A stretch of DNA of 64,000 bases from Phlebiopsis flavidoalba (GCA_035772785.1 JAOCPU010000052.1:204764-268763); one strand, 5' to 3'; shown: positions 21,002-34,440, counted from the first letter of the stretch. The notes: generated from the letters alone by a model not told the origin. Made by a program: numbers and translations.

Positions 21002-24000
21002 GCATGTGTGTAGTCTTTATATATTATGGGTCTATCCCTAAAGCGCCCCATAATGCGTTTTGGGGCTATCTCATAGCACCCACTGTAGCCCAGCCTCCCT
21101 CATCTTAAAATAGAGAACCAAAAATGTCGAAGATATTCTGGGTGGTGAGCCATCAAAACAAACTGTATGTTAATCAAATACTTTTGGCATATGTTTTTTG
21201 ATAGGAGAGAGCTGTGAGGCAAAATGGAATTTTCTACAATATGCAACCCATGGAATTGCAAAGAAAAAAGCACTCAAGAAGTGCCAGAAACTGGTTCACA
21301 TCAAAACCTTTGTGGCACTGATAGTGCCTGCTTCCAGATAAAATTTTGCTTCCATTCAAATTAAATTAGATCTTGATGAGCCAGCTCCCAGCATGATATT
21401 TTGCGTTTTTTTTTTCCTACCCATTTCTGCTGCTATTTCTGCCCTATCCTTTTCGTTTCCCTCCATTTCTTCATGTAGCTTACATAGATATACATCTGTA
21501 GAGCTCAGATATATCAATTTTCGAGAGGTTCCATGATGTGCAGGGGCCCATAGGAATATAAATACTATTATAAATATAAAAAGCGGTCAAGTAACATATT
21601 GGAAGTAATACCCTGGGGAAATGGGGGCCCACAAATGGGCAATATGCTTGCCATTATATAGGCATACATTGGGGCAATAGAGAAATGAAGTTTGAAAGCT
21701 ATCGAAGCACATGGGAACAATAGGGATATATATTATTCTGGGGAAAGCGGAAAAATGATATTTGGGCAGCATCCCTTGGGGGTACTTTTTGGTCTGGGGG
21801 TTCGTTTATAACTATCCAGGATATTTATAAGGCATTGGGATGATGTACATACAAGGCTGGAACACCAGGGGATCAATACAGCACATGTTACACCCTGATA
21901 TATACCCCAAAATGGGGATACTAGCATTAAAGCAAAAATGCGCATTTGCCCCTGGGCTCTACAGCGGTGGGAGACCTTCTGGCTGTTGTTTATATACTCT
22001 TTATATGTAGGGAAAGGTGTGGAATTAGTTTGGGAGCTTTAGAACAACTTCCCAGGTGCTGCAGAAGGTCCTTAAACCCAAAAAAAGCGTCATTTAGAGT
22101 TTTAAAAAAGTGAAAACATGTGCACCTATTCACACACAGAGCAGTATAATTCTATTCTAGCTGTAGAACACATCCTACATACCTCCCACACATGCTACAA
22201 CTTAGTTTTTTACATCAATCCCCAAGTGTAGTGGAAAGATGTTTGCTAGTGTTACAAGAGCAATGCATGGGGTTAACATGAATCTCGTACAATTACACAA
22301 CTTTCTGTCTGTTTCAATATAGAATACAATGGAGATATCAGCTAAGCTTCATTTGTACTGCAATAGCATGCTTTGGGCTTAACTCAAAAACTGAAAATAA
22401 GCGCCAGGATCATCGACCAAGATCTGGGGAATCGCACAAGATCTGGGGAATCCACTAGCTACAGCCATTCCCTTGCCTCCACAATTCATTTGCATGTACT
22501 AAACACCTATAGTATAGGTACTTTTCCATCCACTCAGTATAGCAGATTATTGATTTGGTGAGGGTTATAGCGAGGGAGTAGCCATCAATTCCGCAAAATA
22601 TGTTCCCTAAACATGCATATCATGTTAATATTCCTTAATCTACATGGTGAAGTAATACTCTAATATAGTGTATCTGCATAGGGGAAATGCTTAAACAATC
22701 TCCAATCAGAGCCAATTCAGTGAACCAAATTGAAAATCAGCGTTGAAGTGGACACCAGATATTACAATATCCGCAGCATGCGCCCAGAAAATCATTGAAT
22801 ACTTCTATTATCTATTTGTAGAGATAAAAAGTAAAACAATAAAGTTTTTGTTTTGCGGGCGGCTGAATCTCAAATAATACCCAAAAACATTGAGTCAATA
22901 GTTAGACATCAGATCCGCAACTTAGAAAGCAAGACACAGAGCATTAACCACTTGGCTCACGCGCGGGGTGGAAATACTCGCTAGGTTAAGGCATTGTGTA
23001 TATTTCTAACGTTTGCAAAACACGCTCTCCGGGTGATATCAATAAGTGGGCGCGTAATATTCAAATATCATAGATAATCTATTCAAATGTCACCACTAAT
23101 CTTATTACCACCCCTAGCGTCTGTGCATGCCTCTCGTGTGGCCCGCCGTGTGGTCTATGTGACCTCACTGACGCTTGCCCCCTCCCTGCCGTGATGCTGC
23201 TCTCAGCCCCTCCGTGCCATCAACAGCCCTCTCCTTACACACATTCCTATAACCGCCGTCTGCCGCCATTCCCCTCTGCCTATTTCGCTCCTCTCTCCAC
23301 TTGCCACATACCAGAGCATGTAGCCTTTGTACAATACAAAGGTTATGATTGTCACAGCCTGCGTTTGCATTATGGGGCTATGCATCATGCCTGCTAAAAA
23401 CACCCCATATTCTAGAATAGGGAATGAGAACCAAAGTTGTAGCCATCACATATAGGGTACCAAAATGGTATGTTTTGATGGGAAAACTGGAGGAGCTATT
23501 TGCAAAATACATTTTCGGAGCCGCCTCTCTTTTCGCAAAATAAGCGCCCCAAATGGGAAAAAAGTGCGGCTGGTTACCTGGACCAGGACCCAGAGGCTGC
23601 CACTTGACTGATTTGGCTCAGAATTGATGGCAATCTGCTTCCCATCAATTCCGCTTTTGGGCTGCATTTGGGGTTGCTCCCTAGCTTCTCCCTGACTTAT
23701 TTAAGGCGCTGTATTGTAGTTTTGAGTACCTATGTATGTTTCAAACATGCTCACTAAACAGAATTTCCATATTTGGCCTGCCAGGGGTGCTACCAATATA
23801 ATCCGATTTTATTTGCCTTTTTTTGTGATTTTCAATAGGGTACCTGGGTTTTCCTGCATTCCCTGACCTTGCTGCTTCTCGTTTAAGCTTCTATATGTTC
23901 TCACTGAGTATGCCCATAACGTAATAGGAACATCATCTGTCACATTTCCATTATCCTAGCTGGGAATTGTTTTCGAATTTCTGGGTATTTTTCGAAATCT

Positions 24001-25745
24001 GAGGGTCTGGACATTGCTTCCTATTGATTGGGGAAATTGTTCTGGGCATTTCACCCCATGTAGACACACGGTTAATGAAGTATTTCCATTGTGTAGATCA
24101 AAGGTTTTAACATGATATGCATCTTTTGGGAACATATTTTTGCGGAATTGATGGCTACTCCCCTCTATACCCTCCAAATCAATAATCTGCTATAACTGAG
24201 TGGCATAGAAAGTTACGATCGTAATAGGTGTTTAGTACATGCTCAATGAATTGTGGAGGCAAGGGAATGGCTTGTAGCTAGTGCGATTCCCCCAGATCTT
24301 GTGCGATTCCCCAGATCTTGTCGATTATCCTGGCGCTTATTTTCAGTTTTTTAGAGTTTAAGCCCAAAGCATTGCTATTGCAGTACAAATGAAAGCTTAG
24401 CTGATATCGTTTCTCCACCCTTGTATTTTTCTATACATTGGTCAAACAGACAGAAAGTTGTGTAATTGTACAGAGATTCATGTTAACCCCATGCATTCTC
24501 TTTGTAACATAGCAACATCTTTCCACTCACATTGGGGATTGATGTAAACTAAGTTTGTAGCATGTGTGGGAGGTAATGTAGGATGTGTTCTACAGCTAGA
24601 ATAGAATTATACTAGCTCTGTGTGTGAATAGGTGCACATGTTTTCACGCTTTTTTTAAAACTCTAAATGACGCTTTTTTGGGTTTAAGGACTGCAGCACC
24701 TGGGAAAGTTGTTCTAAAGCTCCCAAACTAATTCCACACCGTTCCCTACATATAAAGAGTATATAAACAACAGCCAGAAGGTCTCCCACCCGCTGTAGAG
24801 CCCAGGGGCAAATGCGCATTTTGCTTTAATGCTAGGTATCCCCATTTTGGGGTATATATCAGGGTGTAACATGTGCTGTATTGATCCCTGGTGTTCCAGC
24901 CTTGTATGTACATCATCCCAATGCCTTATAAATATCCTGGATAGTCTTATAACGACCCCCCAGACCAAAAGTACCCCCAAGGGATGCTGCCCAAATATCA
25001 TTTTTCCGCTTTTCCCCAGAATAATATATATCCCTATTGTTCCCATGTGCTTCGATAGCTTTCAAACTTCATTTCTCTATTGCCCCAATGTATGCCTATA
25101 TAATGGCAAGCATATTGCCCATTTGTGGGCCCCCATTTCCCCAGGGTATACCCTCCAATATGTTACTGACCGCTTTTTTATTATTTATAATAGTATTTAT
25201 ATTCCTATGGGCCCTGCACACCATGGAACCTCTCGAAAATTGATATCTGAGCTCTACAGATGTATATCTATGTAAGCTACATGAAGGAATGGAGGGAAAC
25301 GAAAGGATAGGGCAGAAATAGCAGCAGAAATGGGTAGGAAAAGCAAAATATCATGCTGGGAGCTGGCTCATCAAGATCTAATTTAATTTGATGGAAGCAA
25401 AATTTTATCTGGAAGCAGGCACTATCAGTGCCACAAAGGTTTTGATGTGAACCAGTTTCTGGCACTTCTGAGTGCTTTTTTCTTTGCAATTCCATGGGGT
25501 TGCATATTGTAGAAAATTCCATTTTGCCTCACAGCTCTCTCCTATCAAAACATATGCCAAAAAGTATTTGATTAACATACAGTTTGTTTTGATGGCTCTA
25601 CCACCCAGAATATCCTCGACATTTTTCAACAAAATGCCCCTTCCTCCATTTTAGAATGTGGATACTGTTGCTATGGCATAGCCCCACAATGCAACGCGGG
25701 CAGTGATAATCATAGCCCTATAATCTAAAAATGCTACATGCACGC
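21002..25745. mobile_element. Large inverted-repeat element with nested third end copy
   Basis: The left arm (21002 to about 22700) and right arm (about 24060 to 25745) are inverted copies. Matching landmarks are GGAGAGAGCTGTGAGGCAAA (near 21205) against its complement (near 25530); a GGGGCCCATAGGAATATA block; a block beginning CAGAAGGTCCTTAAACCC; and CATCAATTCCGCAAAA (22586) against TTTTGCGGAATTGATG (24138). The outer ends share GCATGTAG..TTT and a GGGGCTATG phrase. A diverged third copy of the outer end starts at 23316 in left-arm orientation and runs to about 23660. No transposase frame was recognised inside. The frames at 24714-25275 are mirror images of the other arm and not genes. The class is unknown. 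Confidence 0.75.
23316..23660 (+). repeat. Third, diverged copy of the inverted-repeat element end
   Basis: GCATGTAGCCTTTGTACAAT, then TTATGGGGCTATGCATCATG and AGGGAATGAGAACCAAA, follow the order of the left outer end (21002-21130), with ATGGTATGTTTTGATGGG matching the next block. It suggests an older copy into which, or next to which, the arms were placed. The stretch 22700-23300 before it is without a recognisable gene. Confidence 0.55.
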
Positions 25746-25844
25746 CTGCGCCACAAACCAACATCGGCATCCACTAGGCACTGGTCTAACTACCAACCCA
25801 CCACGGCCACCAGGCACTAGCCTTCCACCGTCATCGCGCCGTCG

Positions 25845-26286
25845 TCACGGCCTGGCCCTTTTCTTGCAAGTCTTGTGATGCCCTAGAGTCCGAACGAGAA
25901 CAAGATCCAATAGGACAAAATGGGAGGAGTGACAAGTTAGAAGCTGAACGAAAACGGGCCAGAAGTAGAACAAACGGGGAGAGGGGCAGGTACGTGGCCT
26001 ATCTTGTCTCGTGTAGCTCTTCTCACCTAGTTTGAAACCCCACAGTATTGAGGCTACATGCTTGGTGAGTCCTCTCCTTTTGCTTGTCTTCTTCGCCGCA
26101 CCTCCTCGTTCCCGTCTCTCCTGCTTTTTCTCTGTTTGCGTCACTGCCACCTTTTTGGCCCTCTCCCTCGTCATACCACTGCTGTGCCTTCTCTTCTTGC
26201 TGCCTTCCCTTGCGTAATCCTTCACACCGCCGCGTACGCTGCCCTGCGCGCGGTCCTTCACACATCCGGCTTTTGCCCTTGTCCAT
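25845..26286 (-). CDS. Highly charged unrecognised frames
   Basis: Two overlapping - strand frames (26261-25845, 138 codons; 26286-26023, 87 codons) are rich in Lys, Arg, Glu and Gly (for example GVKDYAREGSKKRRHSSGMT). The opposite strand is CT-rich and also open (26058-26453), so composition alone can keep these frames open. No domain was recognised. Confidence 0.2.
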
Positions 26287-26639
26287 TTGGGTCCACTTGC
26301 CCCTATCCGTTTGCCTTCTGTTCTTCTGCCCTACCCATCTCGCCCTCGTTGCCAGAGTCTTGCACCCTCCGTTGCTCAGGCTGCCAAGCTAAGACGCAAG
26401 TAAAAAGTGAAGTACATTCGATTCCTTGCCATTCTCTATCCGGCCCACGCTGATTGCAGGAGTCCATGTACCTAGGCACAGACGTGACATGGCAAAGTTT
26501 ACTGTGATGCTGGGTGGGTACTTTGCAGTAGGTGCAAAGGGGGTAGTGAGAGAGAAGCCCGTGCCCAACCTGTATGTGCAGCCGCTGCGCACTATTAAAG
26601 CTAGTCAGCAGCAATGGCTGCCGTTCTTGTAAATTACCT

Positions 26640-27450
26640 GACCACAGTAGACACTTTGTGAATTGGATTCAATTTAAACCCACCAAACGCATGAAACACT
26701 ACCCTACTAAGCCCACAGCCCGAGACTGAAACATGTGTATTCAAAGGCACAAACAAAAACCGTCCTATGAAAATAACATTCGCCTACCTACACTACACCT
26801 AGTCCCGCTGTCACCAAGGAGTATCTGGCACGAAGATAGTTGCGGTTTGCCAAATCCGTTGGTTGGGTCTGGTGGATGGTGCACCGCACCCAACTTGTAC
26901 TCACCTCATTCATTCTATCCCACGCCTCAGTCCTGCCATCACGAAGATAGCATTGGGCATAATCAAATGCATGGTTTCTAATGGAATCACCACCTGAAGC
27001 TTGTTGTTTGCGCCAATTGTGGGGGGGTGGCAGGCAAAGCAGATAGTATTTACGCAGAGCCACACGAGGTACTGGCAGTTCATAGTATGTAATCTCAAAT
27101 GTTCTCTCGCAGTAGGATCTGAGGTTTTTGCAGTGTCCGAAAGAAGAAGCCAACAGCAATAGTACAAGACAACAATGATCCGAATGCAAAATTATATAAA
27201 TGCCGCATACACTATCCAAAGCAGACAGGTCCCCAGGGAGACCTGCTCTAAAGGATCAACGAGTACTGGGCAAGGCAAGATCGTGGAAAATTGACACATG
27301 TTGTGGGCGGAAGATGTTCCGTAAAATGCAAGCACAATGAAAAAGGACAAAGCACAGAAAACTTTGCTAGATTGAAAAAGAGGCGGTCCAACAAGGAGGT
27401 AGAGCCAGGTAAATATTCAGCTCGCCTAGATGATGTAGACCGCAAAGCGC
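26640..27450. other. No recognised gene
   Basis: Overlapping frames on both strands (for example 26788-27219, -) show no recognisable motif. There is no repeat that I can pair elsewhere in the window. Confidence 0.3.
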
Positions 27451-27884
27451 AAAGGGCGAGTTAGGCGGCTGTAGACAAAAGGCTAACGCTCAAGGCGCAA
27501 GAGGCACAGCAGTGGATAGTTGAGAAGGCGGTCGTCGATTGCAAAAAGACAATACTCAATATGAAGACTGCGAAGAGGATATTGAGAGACATTCGAAAGA
27601 AGGTACGTCCACATATGTTGAGCATAGGAACTGGGCTAATCCATGTGCAGATCAAATAGAAAACGGGCTTTGCTGAGGACTTGGGTGTGGACACAGCGCA
27701 AAAGAAGAAAGGAGGCGGTGCCAGTAAGCCCGTTGACCAAAATTTGTCAGACAGTGAGGACAAGGGATCCGTAGGTAATGGCCCGTTTGGAGAATCAAAG
27801 AGAATTGTCAACGATATTCAGAAGACGGTATGTAATGGAATACAGTCACGAGCGTCACTAATAAAAGCGCAGTTGAAAGACTAA
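27450..27884 (+). pseudogene. Degraded lysine-rich gene 3' end
   Basis: The first exon-like frame, KRLTLKAQEAQQWIVEKAVV followed by DCKKTILNMKTAKRILRD, ends at a plausible 48-nt intron (27602-27649, GTACGT...GTGCAG). The second part has an in-frame stop and then AEDLGVDTAQKKKGGGASKP and DSEDKGSVGNGPFGESK, ending at 27884. Function unknown. A partial fold-back element begins 27 bp after the stop. Confidence 0.35.
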
Positions 27885-27910
27885 ACCCGCAAGCAAAAGG
27901 GCTCAGATAT

Positions 27911-28208
27911 CAGTAGTGGTAGCCAGGAATGTCAAACATTGGCCATAAGAGTGGCTTAACATTAATCAGACTTGGGGGCATATTGTCAATGAATGACATT
28001 GGGCTCATAGTGTCCATGTAGCCTATTGAAAAACATGGTCCTAAAATGTTGTTCAATTGATGACAATGCTATTTATAATGTCATATCTTTTAACATCACG
28101 GTCTGGAATGTTGTTAGGGTTATAACACTGCTGTTCACAATGTTATAGCTTTTGAAAATATGGTCTGGAATGTTGTTTACTTAATAACATCACTGACCAT
28201 GATATTAC
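27911..28208 (+). mobile_element. Truncated second copy of the fold-back element arm
   Basis: It begins CAGTAGTGGTAGCCAGG and matches the outer 300 bp of the left arm at 14512 closely, with one unit of about 50 bp missing. The match stops after ACTGACCATGATATTA, where unrelated AT-rich sequence begins. It defines the family end as CAGTAGTGG independently of the first copy. Confidence 0.85.
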
Positions 28209-29450
28209 ATAGCTGAGGCTGACAAAGCATGTCTGAGACTGAATTATTGGACACTTAAGGCTGAGTAACCCACTGACTGATGAGTCACATGCTTAATAAT
28301 ATCTTAGTTCTTAAATCTTCCAGTCCCTTCCATGTCATGTGACCTATCTGGCTAATATTGCAAAGAAGCTTTGGGAAATTAAACGTTGTTCATGGCATAA
28401 TAACTGCACTCAATGTAAGATGTTCCTAACTGTCTGAGCGCTATTCTTCTAGCAAACTTGGGACAAAAATAGTAATTCAGATTCTTTTCATGTGATATAA
28501 GTTACATTACATAATAAAATCAGTTAACAAATATTTTTTATCAGCTGTTTTATTGTGATAAAATTATAAAGTTAAATTTTGCACCTACCATACTGGATCT
28601 AAATTGCATTCCAAAATATTTATAGGATAGCAATTTTATAAATAAAGATGATACAGTATTGTCTAGCCTCTATTAATGTTTTAATAAAGTTGAGACAAAT
28701 TGGATTTCGTTATAGTATGCAATTATTTTGTTTTAGCTTTGTGCACAAAAATTGCAAAAATGTGACTTCATAATTTTTTCATCATAAAACTATCTTCATT
28801 AGCAAAGAATATTTCTGAAGTAATAAGTGATATAAGTACATAATATAAATTTCTACAGATCACCAATTCAATCACTCTTTTAAATTAACTTATAGAAATC
28901 ATTTTTTTATTTTGCATATACTTAATTTAATTCACTAGCACTTAAACTTTACAGATCATTGCTTTCTACAATGATAGTAGTAAGAATGATATCGGTAAAG
29001 ATCCAATGCAATCTGTAATATCAAGAAAATAAATTGTGCAAAATTGAACTCAGGAAAAAAGTTATTGCTAAGCATACGAATCAAAACTCCAGCCTTGCAC
29101 ACAACTATTATGCTCTCAAAAGCTGGTTATCTGCCTTTGCTTTAGGAAAAGGTCTTAACTCAACCCTGTATTCACTGGGATAACACCTTTTGAAATTTTT
29201 CTATGAGCAGAAAACCATAGATGTTGCGTTTGGGCATGCAGAGATCTTGAGCACATATGCATATTCAAAACGACAAGCATAATGCTTTAATCTCTCATAT
29301 GGAAGACCATATGCATACAAGGGCTGCAAGTACTGCAGTCTCAATAATAATCTTCGTTTCTCGGTTACATGTAATGTCACATGCTTCTCTGCGTCAATAT
29401 GGCCTCACATGACTCTTATGAGTCTGCCACATTTTTCTGGACTTCATTTG
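28209..29450. other. AT-rich sequence without genes
   Basis: Strongly AT-rich, with frequent stops in all frames. No internal repeat or paired inverted repeat was found. Confidence 0.5.
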
Positions 29451-29760
29451 CTCACTCCAGCCTTCATCCAGGTCAGTATGCTATATTATTGCTGTATAAT
29501 GCATTCAGTTGCTCACTTCAGCCTTCATTTTCGTGGTGTAGCACTTCACTGGTCGAGTTTTGACTCCGAGTTGAGGGACGCTGAGCTTTGGTACAGTTAC
29601 TGCACTGATATCAACACATCTTCGAGGTGGAATTGCACTAAGCGGTAGTGCCAAAAATGAGAGTAGAAGTAGAGCTGTGGTAGAGAAGAGCTGAGCAGAT
29701 TCAAAAGTGGGCCAAACAGTTGCATGCATCAATTGTAGCAGACAATGGTGTAGTGATGTC
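29450..29760 (+). repeat. Dispersed repeat, copy 1 of a pair
   Basis: It shares GGTCAGTATGCT, then ATGCATTCAGTTGCTCACT and TGTAGCACTTCACTGG-like blocks, in order, with 31545-31760. The pair lies in direct orientation 2.1 kb apart. It is diverged and no ends were identified. Confidence 0.55.
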
Positions 29761-30170
29761 ACAATCCAAGTTTATGCGGTCAGACTGGATGTGAATGTTG
29801 AAACAATAGCATCAAGTAGGATAGAAGGGATAGGGAATAGAATTGTCCAAGGGCAGAAACATGCATGACTGCTAGAAATGCAACACCCGCGCAAACTCCC
29901 CTCCCACTGCTGGTGCAAGTACAACTGATTACTGGAACTATTGGTGCAAAACTTGGGTAAAGGTGGCAGCCTGGGATATCAAAGCAAGGAGCCCAAAGTG
30001 GAAGGCTAAGTAGTAGGACAAGAGCGGAGGAATTCCTTGCTGATGAACACACTCTAGGGTATATCTAGTTGTGTGCCCTTACTCATTTTTTCATGGGGTT
30101 CGGCTCTGATTATAGTTCTTCTAGCTATCCAACCTCATCTAGTCCATGGAGTATAGAGCAGGAAGGCTAC
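29761..30170. other. No recognised gene
   Basis: A 90-codon - strand frame (30052-29780) is open without motif support. Confidence 0.3.
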
Positions 30171-30185
30171 TGTGGATTCCCACGA

Positions 30186-31044
30186 GTCCGGACACCCCAG
30201 GATCTCGGACAGTGAATTATCATGAGCTCCACACTGTACCTCTGCAAGCAAGATATATACCATATCATTACCTATGCATACTGCAATGCATAAGCACTTT
30301 TTTTGAAGAATTTTAGCCTTCTCAATAAATTGCAACAGGGGTTTTCTATATCAAAAAACCGGGGAATTTCCCAAAATGGTAAGTGTCCGATGGCCTGCTT
30401 TGCAATGACACACATGCTGTTGCTGGAGACGAGCTCGGAATGACTCGAAAAGTATAGGAGCTGATAGAAAAACCACTCCCTTAACATGATGATACCACAA
30501 TGACAAATTAAGATATTGTATACCTTCCTATATTTTGCTCAGACTGGGAGGTGATCTGATCAACACCAGGAACCTGTCCGCCGTCTAGAGAATCTAACTA
30601 ACCCAATACCAGTGAAAGAATTGCCCTCCTTCACTTGATACCAAATACTCGATATGGGGCAGTATCTCATGAGTGAAAGTATATAATTTAGGGTATATAG
30701 AATTAATATTACATGTTAATACCTCCTCAGTACTTGCCCAAGTGGTACAGAGGTCGTCAGTGGTCCCACCAAAGCCATCAAAAAAGTTCTGTGGTCCTTT
30801 GAGAGAACTGTGTACAGAAGCTATACACTAACTATATAATATATTCATATTCACTCCATCATACCATATCAAGCTTTGAGCTCCTGTCTGTTTGCCTTGA
30901 TTGAGCAACAATACACAAAATACTGCTGGGGAGGGTGTCCGGACGCTCAGATTGATCTCATAGGCGCCTAAAAGCTGCCATTTTTGGCCGGTAATCAGCA
31001 CTGTCCGAGATCTTGGTAATCCATCAAACCGGACACTCCCCGCG
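30186..31044. mobile_element. Candidate non-autonomous DNA element with inverted ends
   Basis: GATCTCGGACAGTG at 30201-30214 is repeated exactly inverted at 30999-31012. Outside it, GTCCGGACACCCC (30186-30198) faces GGACACTCCCCG (31033-31044) in the opposite orientation. A further GGGTGTCCGGAC occurs at 30932-30943 and GTGTCCG/CTGTCCG words recur inside. No transposase frame. Target duplication not identified. Confidence 0.4.
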
Positions 31045-31544
31045 AAAATATTAGCAGCTCCCATTTACACACCTAAAAAAATACAATGACTAGCTAGAAA
31101 TACAAAATACATGCTCGAACACTGATGCATTTGGTTTTTAAGTGGTTTGGGACAGAGCGGAAGGCTGAAATTGAGGATTACTCGTAGGTGTCACGAGTTC
31201 CTGATAAGCGACAGTACAGGTACCTGACCTTTATCTTAACAGCATCAATTTGCGAACTCATTCTGAACCATAGCCATTTGTTTTGGAGAAGAATTTGCGC
31301 AACATGGGATGCCAGGTTTTTTTGGTATGTATAAAAGCTACCGCATATTGTCCAAACCTTGTGGCGCATATCAACAAAACCTTGACCACATTGTCAGGAA
31401 TTTGACTTGTCATATTGCTCCCTATTTGTCTTAGCTCTAGTTCCGGACTTGTACACTGTCTGAGTTACGGCGCAATGCTTTTCCAGTGAGCGGAAAATCA
31501 AGCACCCAGGTGCATCTTATCCCTGAGGGCATGGCTTGGGCTCC

Positions 31545-31760
31545 TCTTCACTTGCTCACCCTAGGCACTAGGTCAGTATGCTGTGTCCTGACTATGCAAT
31601 GCATTCAGTTGCTCACTCTAACACTCAGTCTGGTGTTCTTGCACTCCACTGGTAGTATCTCAGTTCAGTTCCATTTTAATAAGGGTGGCAGTAGTCCTAG
31701 GACAAACTGTAGTAGAGGTGCAGCAGCGCAAAATTATTCATTGAGCTGAATCAGGCGCTT
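31545..31760 (+). repeat. Dispersed repeat, copy 2 of a pair
   Basis: Diverged copy of 29450-29760 (GGTCAGTATGCTGTG, ATGCATTCAGTTGCTCACTC, TTGCACTCCACTGGT). The following 800 bp (31760-32560) holds no recognised gene. Confidence 0.55.
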
Positions 31761-32559
31761 GTCAGAGCAAATCGGTCTGGTTGTGTACTGCGGAGCTCTA
31801 TTCATATTACTCCAGAATAGATTATTAAATACAATGACGTCATGGACTGGATGCAGAGTCACTCTCCATTGGCCCGATTCCAGCCTGGAAAACCTTTGAG
31901 CATCTGAACAAATGTTGCTACCACAATCTGGATGGCTGTTCCAACATTGCCATCTATGGTCTGAGCTGCAGGTGAAGCATGGTATATATATACTGCGAGA
32001 ACTGTTATGTTTGACTTACACGCTGAGCAATATGTCTTGTTGATAAACGTGAAAATTATCCACTAACCTGCAAAGCTCTGAAAGGTTGCAAATTGAGCTT
32101 GTGAGAATGATCAAAAGACATGGCACAGTTTCACATATTGTCCAGTTCCTTTTGCACAAGTTTCAATATACCTCTCCAACTTCTGCATATATCCTGTTTG
32201 CTCATATCCCGCTCAATCCTTGACGCTCTCTAGCAATGCGGAAGTTAGGAACTTTCTAAATGAGGTGCTGTTGGTCTGTGCGACTCCCCCAGATAATATA
32301 CCAACCAGCTGTGTCCTGTAATTTCTATTGTGGCTGTCGTGGGTAGCTTCCTTTTTGAACTTAGCTTCGTCAAAACTTCAACAATCAAATCACAAAAATA
32401 ATGGTGTATCGGACATTGTATGAGTGATGAATATTTAAAGTGAGATTACACACTGTTGGTACTGGCATCCATGGTATCTGGAGTGCCGATCATGGCAGTT
32501 ACTACAATAAGTGGCTTCCACAATGGGTTTACTCAACTCATAGACACCTTCGCACGTGC

Positions 32560-32745
32560 TGTAGACCAGATATTGCTATCAGATCACTTTGGTCAGCTAT
32601 TGCTAAGCTGACACTTCAATGTGTACGACTTAGACTCCCATCTCATCAATGACATCATCATAGACAAGGCTCACCATAAATAATGGATAGAAAGATATAC
32701 ACATGTGGCCTTGAAGCTTCAAGCTTAACACCATTGTGGATGTTC
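32560..32745 (+). mobile_element. Partial copy of the 424-bp LTR-like element
   Basis: GACCAGATATTGCTATC, then CCATCTCATCAATGACATCA, GGCTCACC, CACATGTGGCCTTGA and CAAGCTTAACACCATTGT, follow the central and 3' part of copy A (16045-16206) in order. Both ends are missing and the TATA-like box is altered. Confidence 0.7.
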
Positions 32746-34440
32746 CCCTGTTAGTTCATTACTCATTACAAATATGGTGTTCTTTGCTCCCCTGGCTTGT
32801 CATGCCCCTCTTGCCTTCCGCATCCAACATGTTGTTCATGCCACATACATCACCTGTGTGCCTGGCATGCTATCCTTGTCTGTACGTCAAATGTGTAATA
32901 TGCGCCCAGCCAATTGTCTTTTCTCTCCATGCCCAACATTGGAGGCAAACTATGCTTTCATTGGGCCCGGGGATAATATATCCCTTGTATGATTGGCATT
33001 TTGGTAACATGTCCTTCTAGAGCTAGCACGCTTCAGTTTGATCCTGCTCTTGTGCACATATACACACATACACAGACCAAAACTCCCAATGTCCGCCTCC
33101 AACCAACTGGTCGTTGATGCACATTCTCACTACCGTGACCTTCACTTTGGTATTTGCCTCCATCATTGTGCGGAAAAAACCGTGTATTTGTCATTAGAAG
33201 CTTTGAAACCAAACAAGTTAGGACAGATCAAACTAGCAAACCCCCCCAGAGTCTGCAATCTTCACAGTGCATTAATTGCGCTTCCAACTCAACTCCAGGT
33301 GCGTTTGAGCAACAGAAGCTTTGCAGAGGAGAGAGGCCTGGACGATTGCAGCGTGCCTGCGAACGTTGCGGTCTTAACATTGCTTCATGCGTGCGTGCAC
33401 TCCATGTTGCAGAGTGGCTATTTACAACAGTGAGTTTATCCATTTGATGATAGAGGTGTATGCTGTTTTGCTTACTGATTTTACCTATTGGTAGTGCTAG
33501 TTATAATGCATCACTGCGGGCCCTTGCGCACAGAACATCTGGTTATCAGACATTGCACCCAAGCTTTGCAAGATAAAGGCATAGTGGTCTCGTTTGCCTG
33601 GTGTAGCAAGCTTTAATCATGGTGTGGTCATGTATTCAAGCGTCACAGCGGAAGAACGAGTTGTGGTGTGCGGATGTGTGTGCTGCAGATAAACATTTCT
33701 TGTCCGCATGTGTAATGTTGCGCAACTAACTATGAGGATCACTACTTCAGTATAGTCTCATCCTGCTCTATTTTATTTGCTTTTGATCCTCTTGAAGACC
33801 ATCTTTCCAACTGTGTAATCCTCTCACGCATCATCCTGTATTACCTCGACAAAATGCACTGCGCAACTGCTCGCGCTTGCAACTGTATTGAAAACTCTCA
33901 GTTGACACTCATCAGGTATTGACACTTGAGGCACAACTTATCGTAGGGGCGGCTTTCAACAGTTGTGTCATGAAAAGATATCGGTAAGCCGCTGCAGACC
34001 GATATAGAGATCTCAGCCAGACGTAGAGCTTGTGGACTCAGGATATGTATACCTAGATACATTTTCTCCAACTCTGGCTTCGCACATTTTCAAGACCTAT
34101 CTATGCTACCTGCTTTGCACCATCCAGTGGAGAGCTGCCATCACCGCATATTGGGGAGAAATCCTTTTAGCATGCATGTGCAACTATGCCGATGGCTATA
34201 GGTATGCCCCTCCCCTCGGTCATAGCCTTGACTCTTGGCTGCCCCTAGCATCTGTTTGAACCTATTCTTCATTATTCACGAGAATTCCATACTAGTGTCG
34301 CAAGGAGAAACCTTGATGAATAGGTGAAAATAGTGTGCAGGGCAGGGGACCGCCGCTGTGTGGAAAAGCGCTAAGAGAGGTACAGGCAGTGAAGGGCACA
34401 GTTCCACATGAGGGGGGTGGTAGCAAGCTGTTCCGTGCTA
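32746..34440. other. No recognised gene
   Basis: Overlapping + strand frames at 33038-33447 are open, one of them Cys-rich (CINCASN...RACERCGL), but I can tie them to no family. The rest has short frames only. Confidence 0.3.

Noticed and set aside
24714..25275. 148- and 110-codon frames as genes
   Set aside because: They lie inside the inverted-repeat arm, and equivalent shorter frames appear in the other arm (for example 21587-21945). They reflect repeat sequence read on both strands.
26058..26453. 131-codon + strand frame as a secreted or membrane protein
   Set aside because: The hydrophobic look comes from a CT-rich stretch, and the opposite strand is open too. There is no signal of selection or family.
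28209..29450. AT-rich stretch as a centromere or replication origin
   Set aside because: Only base composition supports it; no repeat array or known consensus is present.
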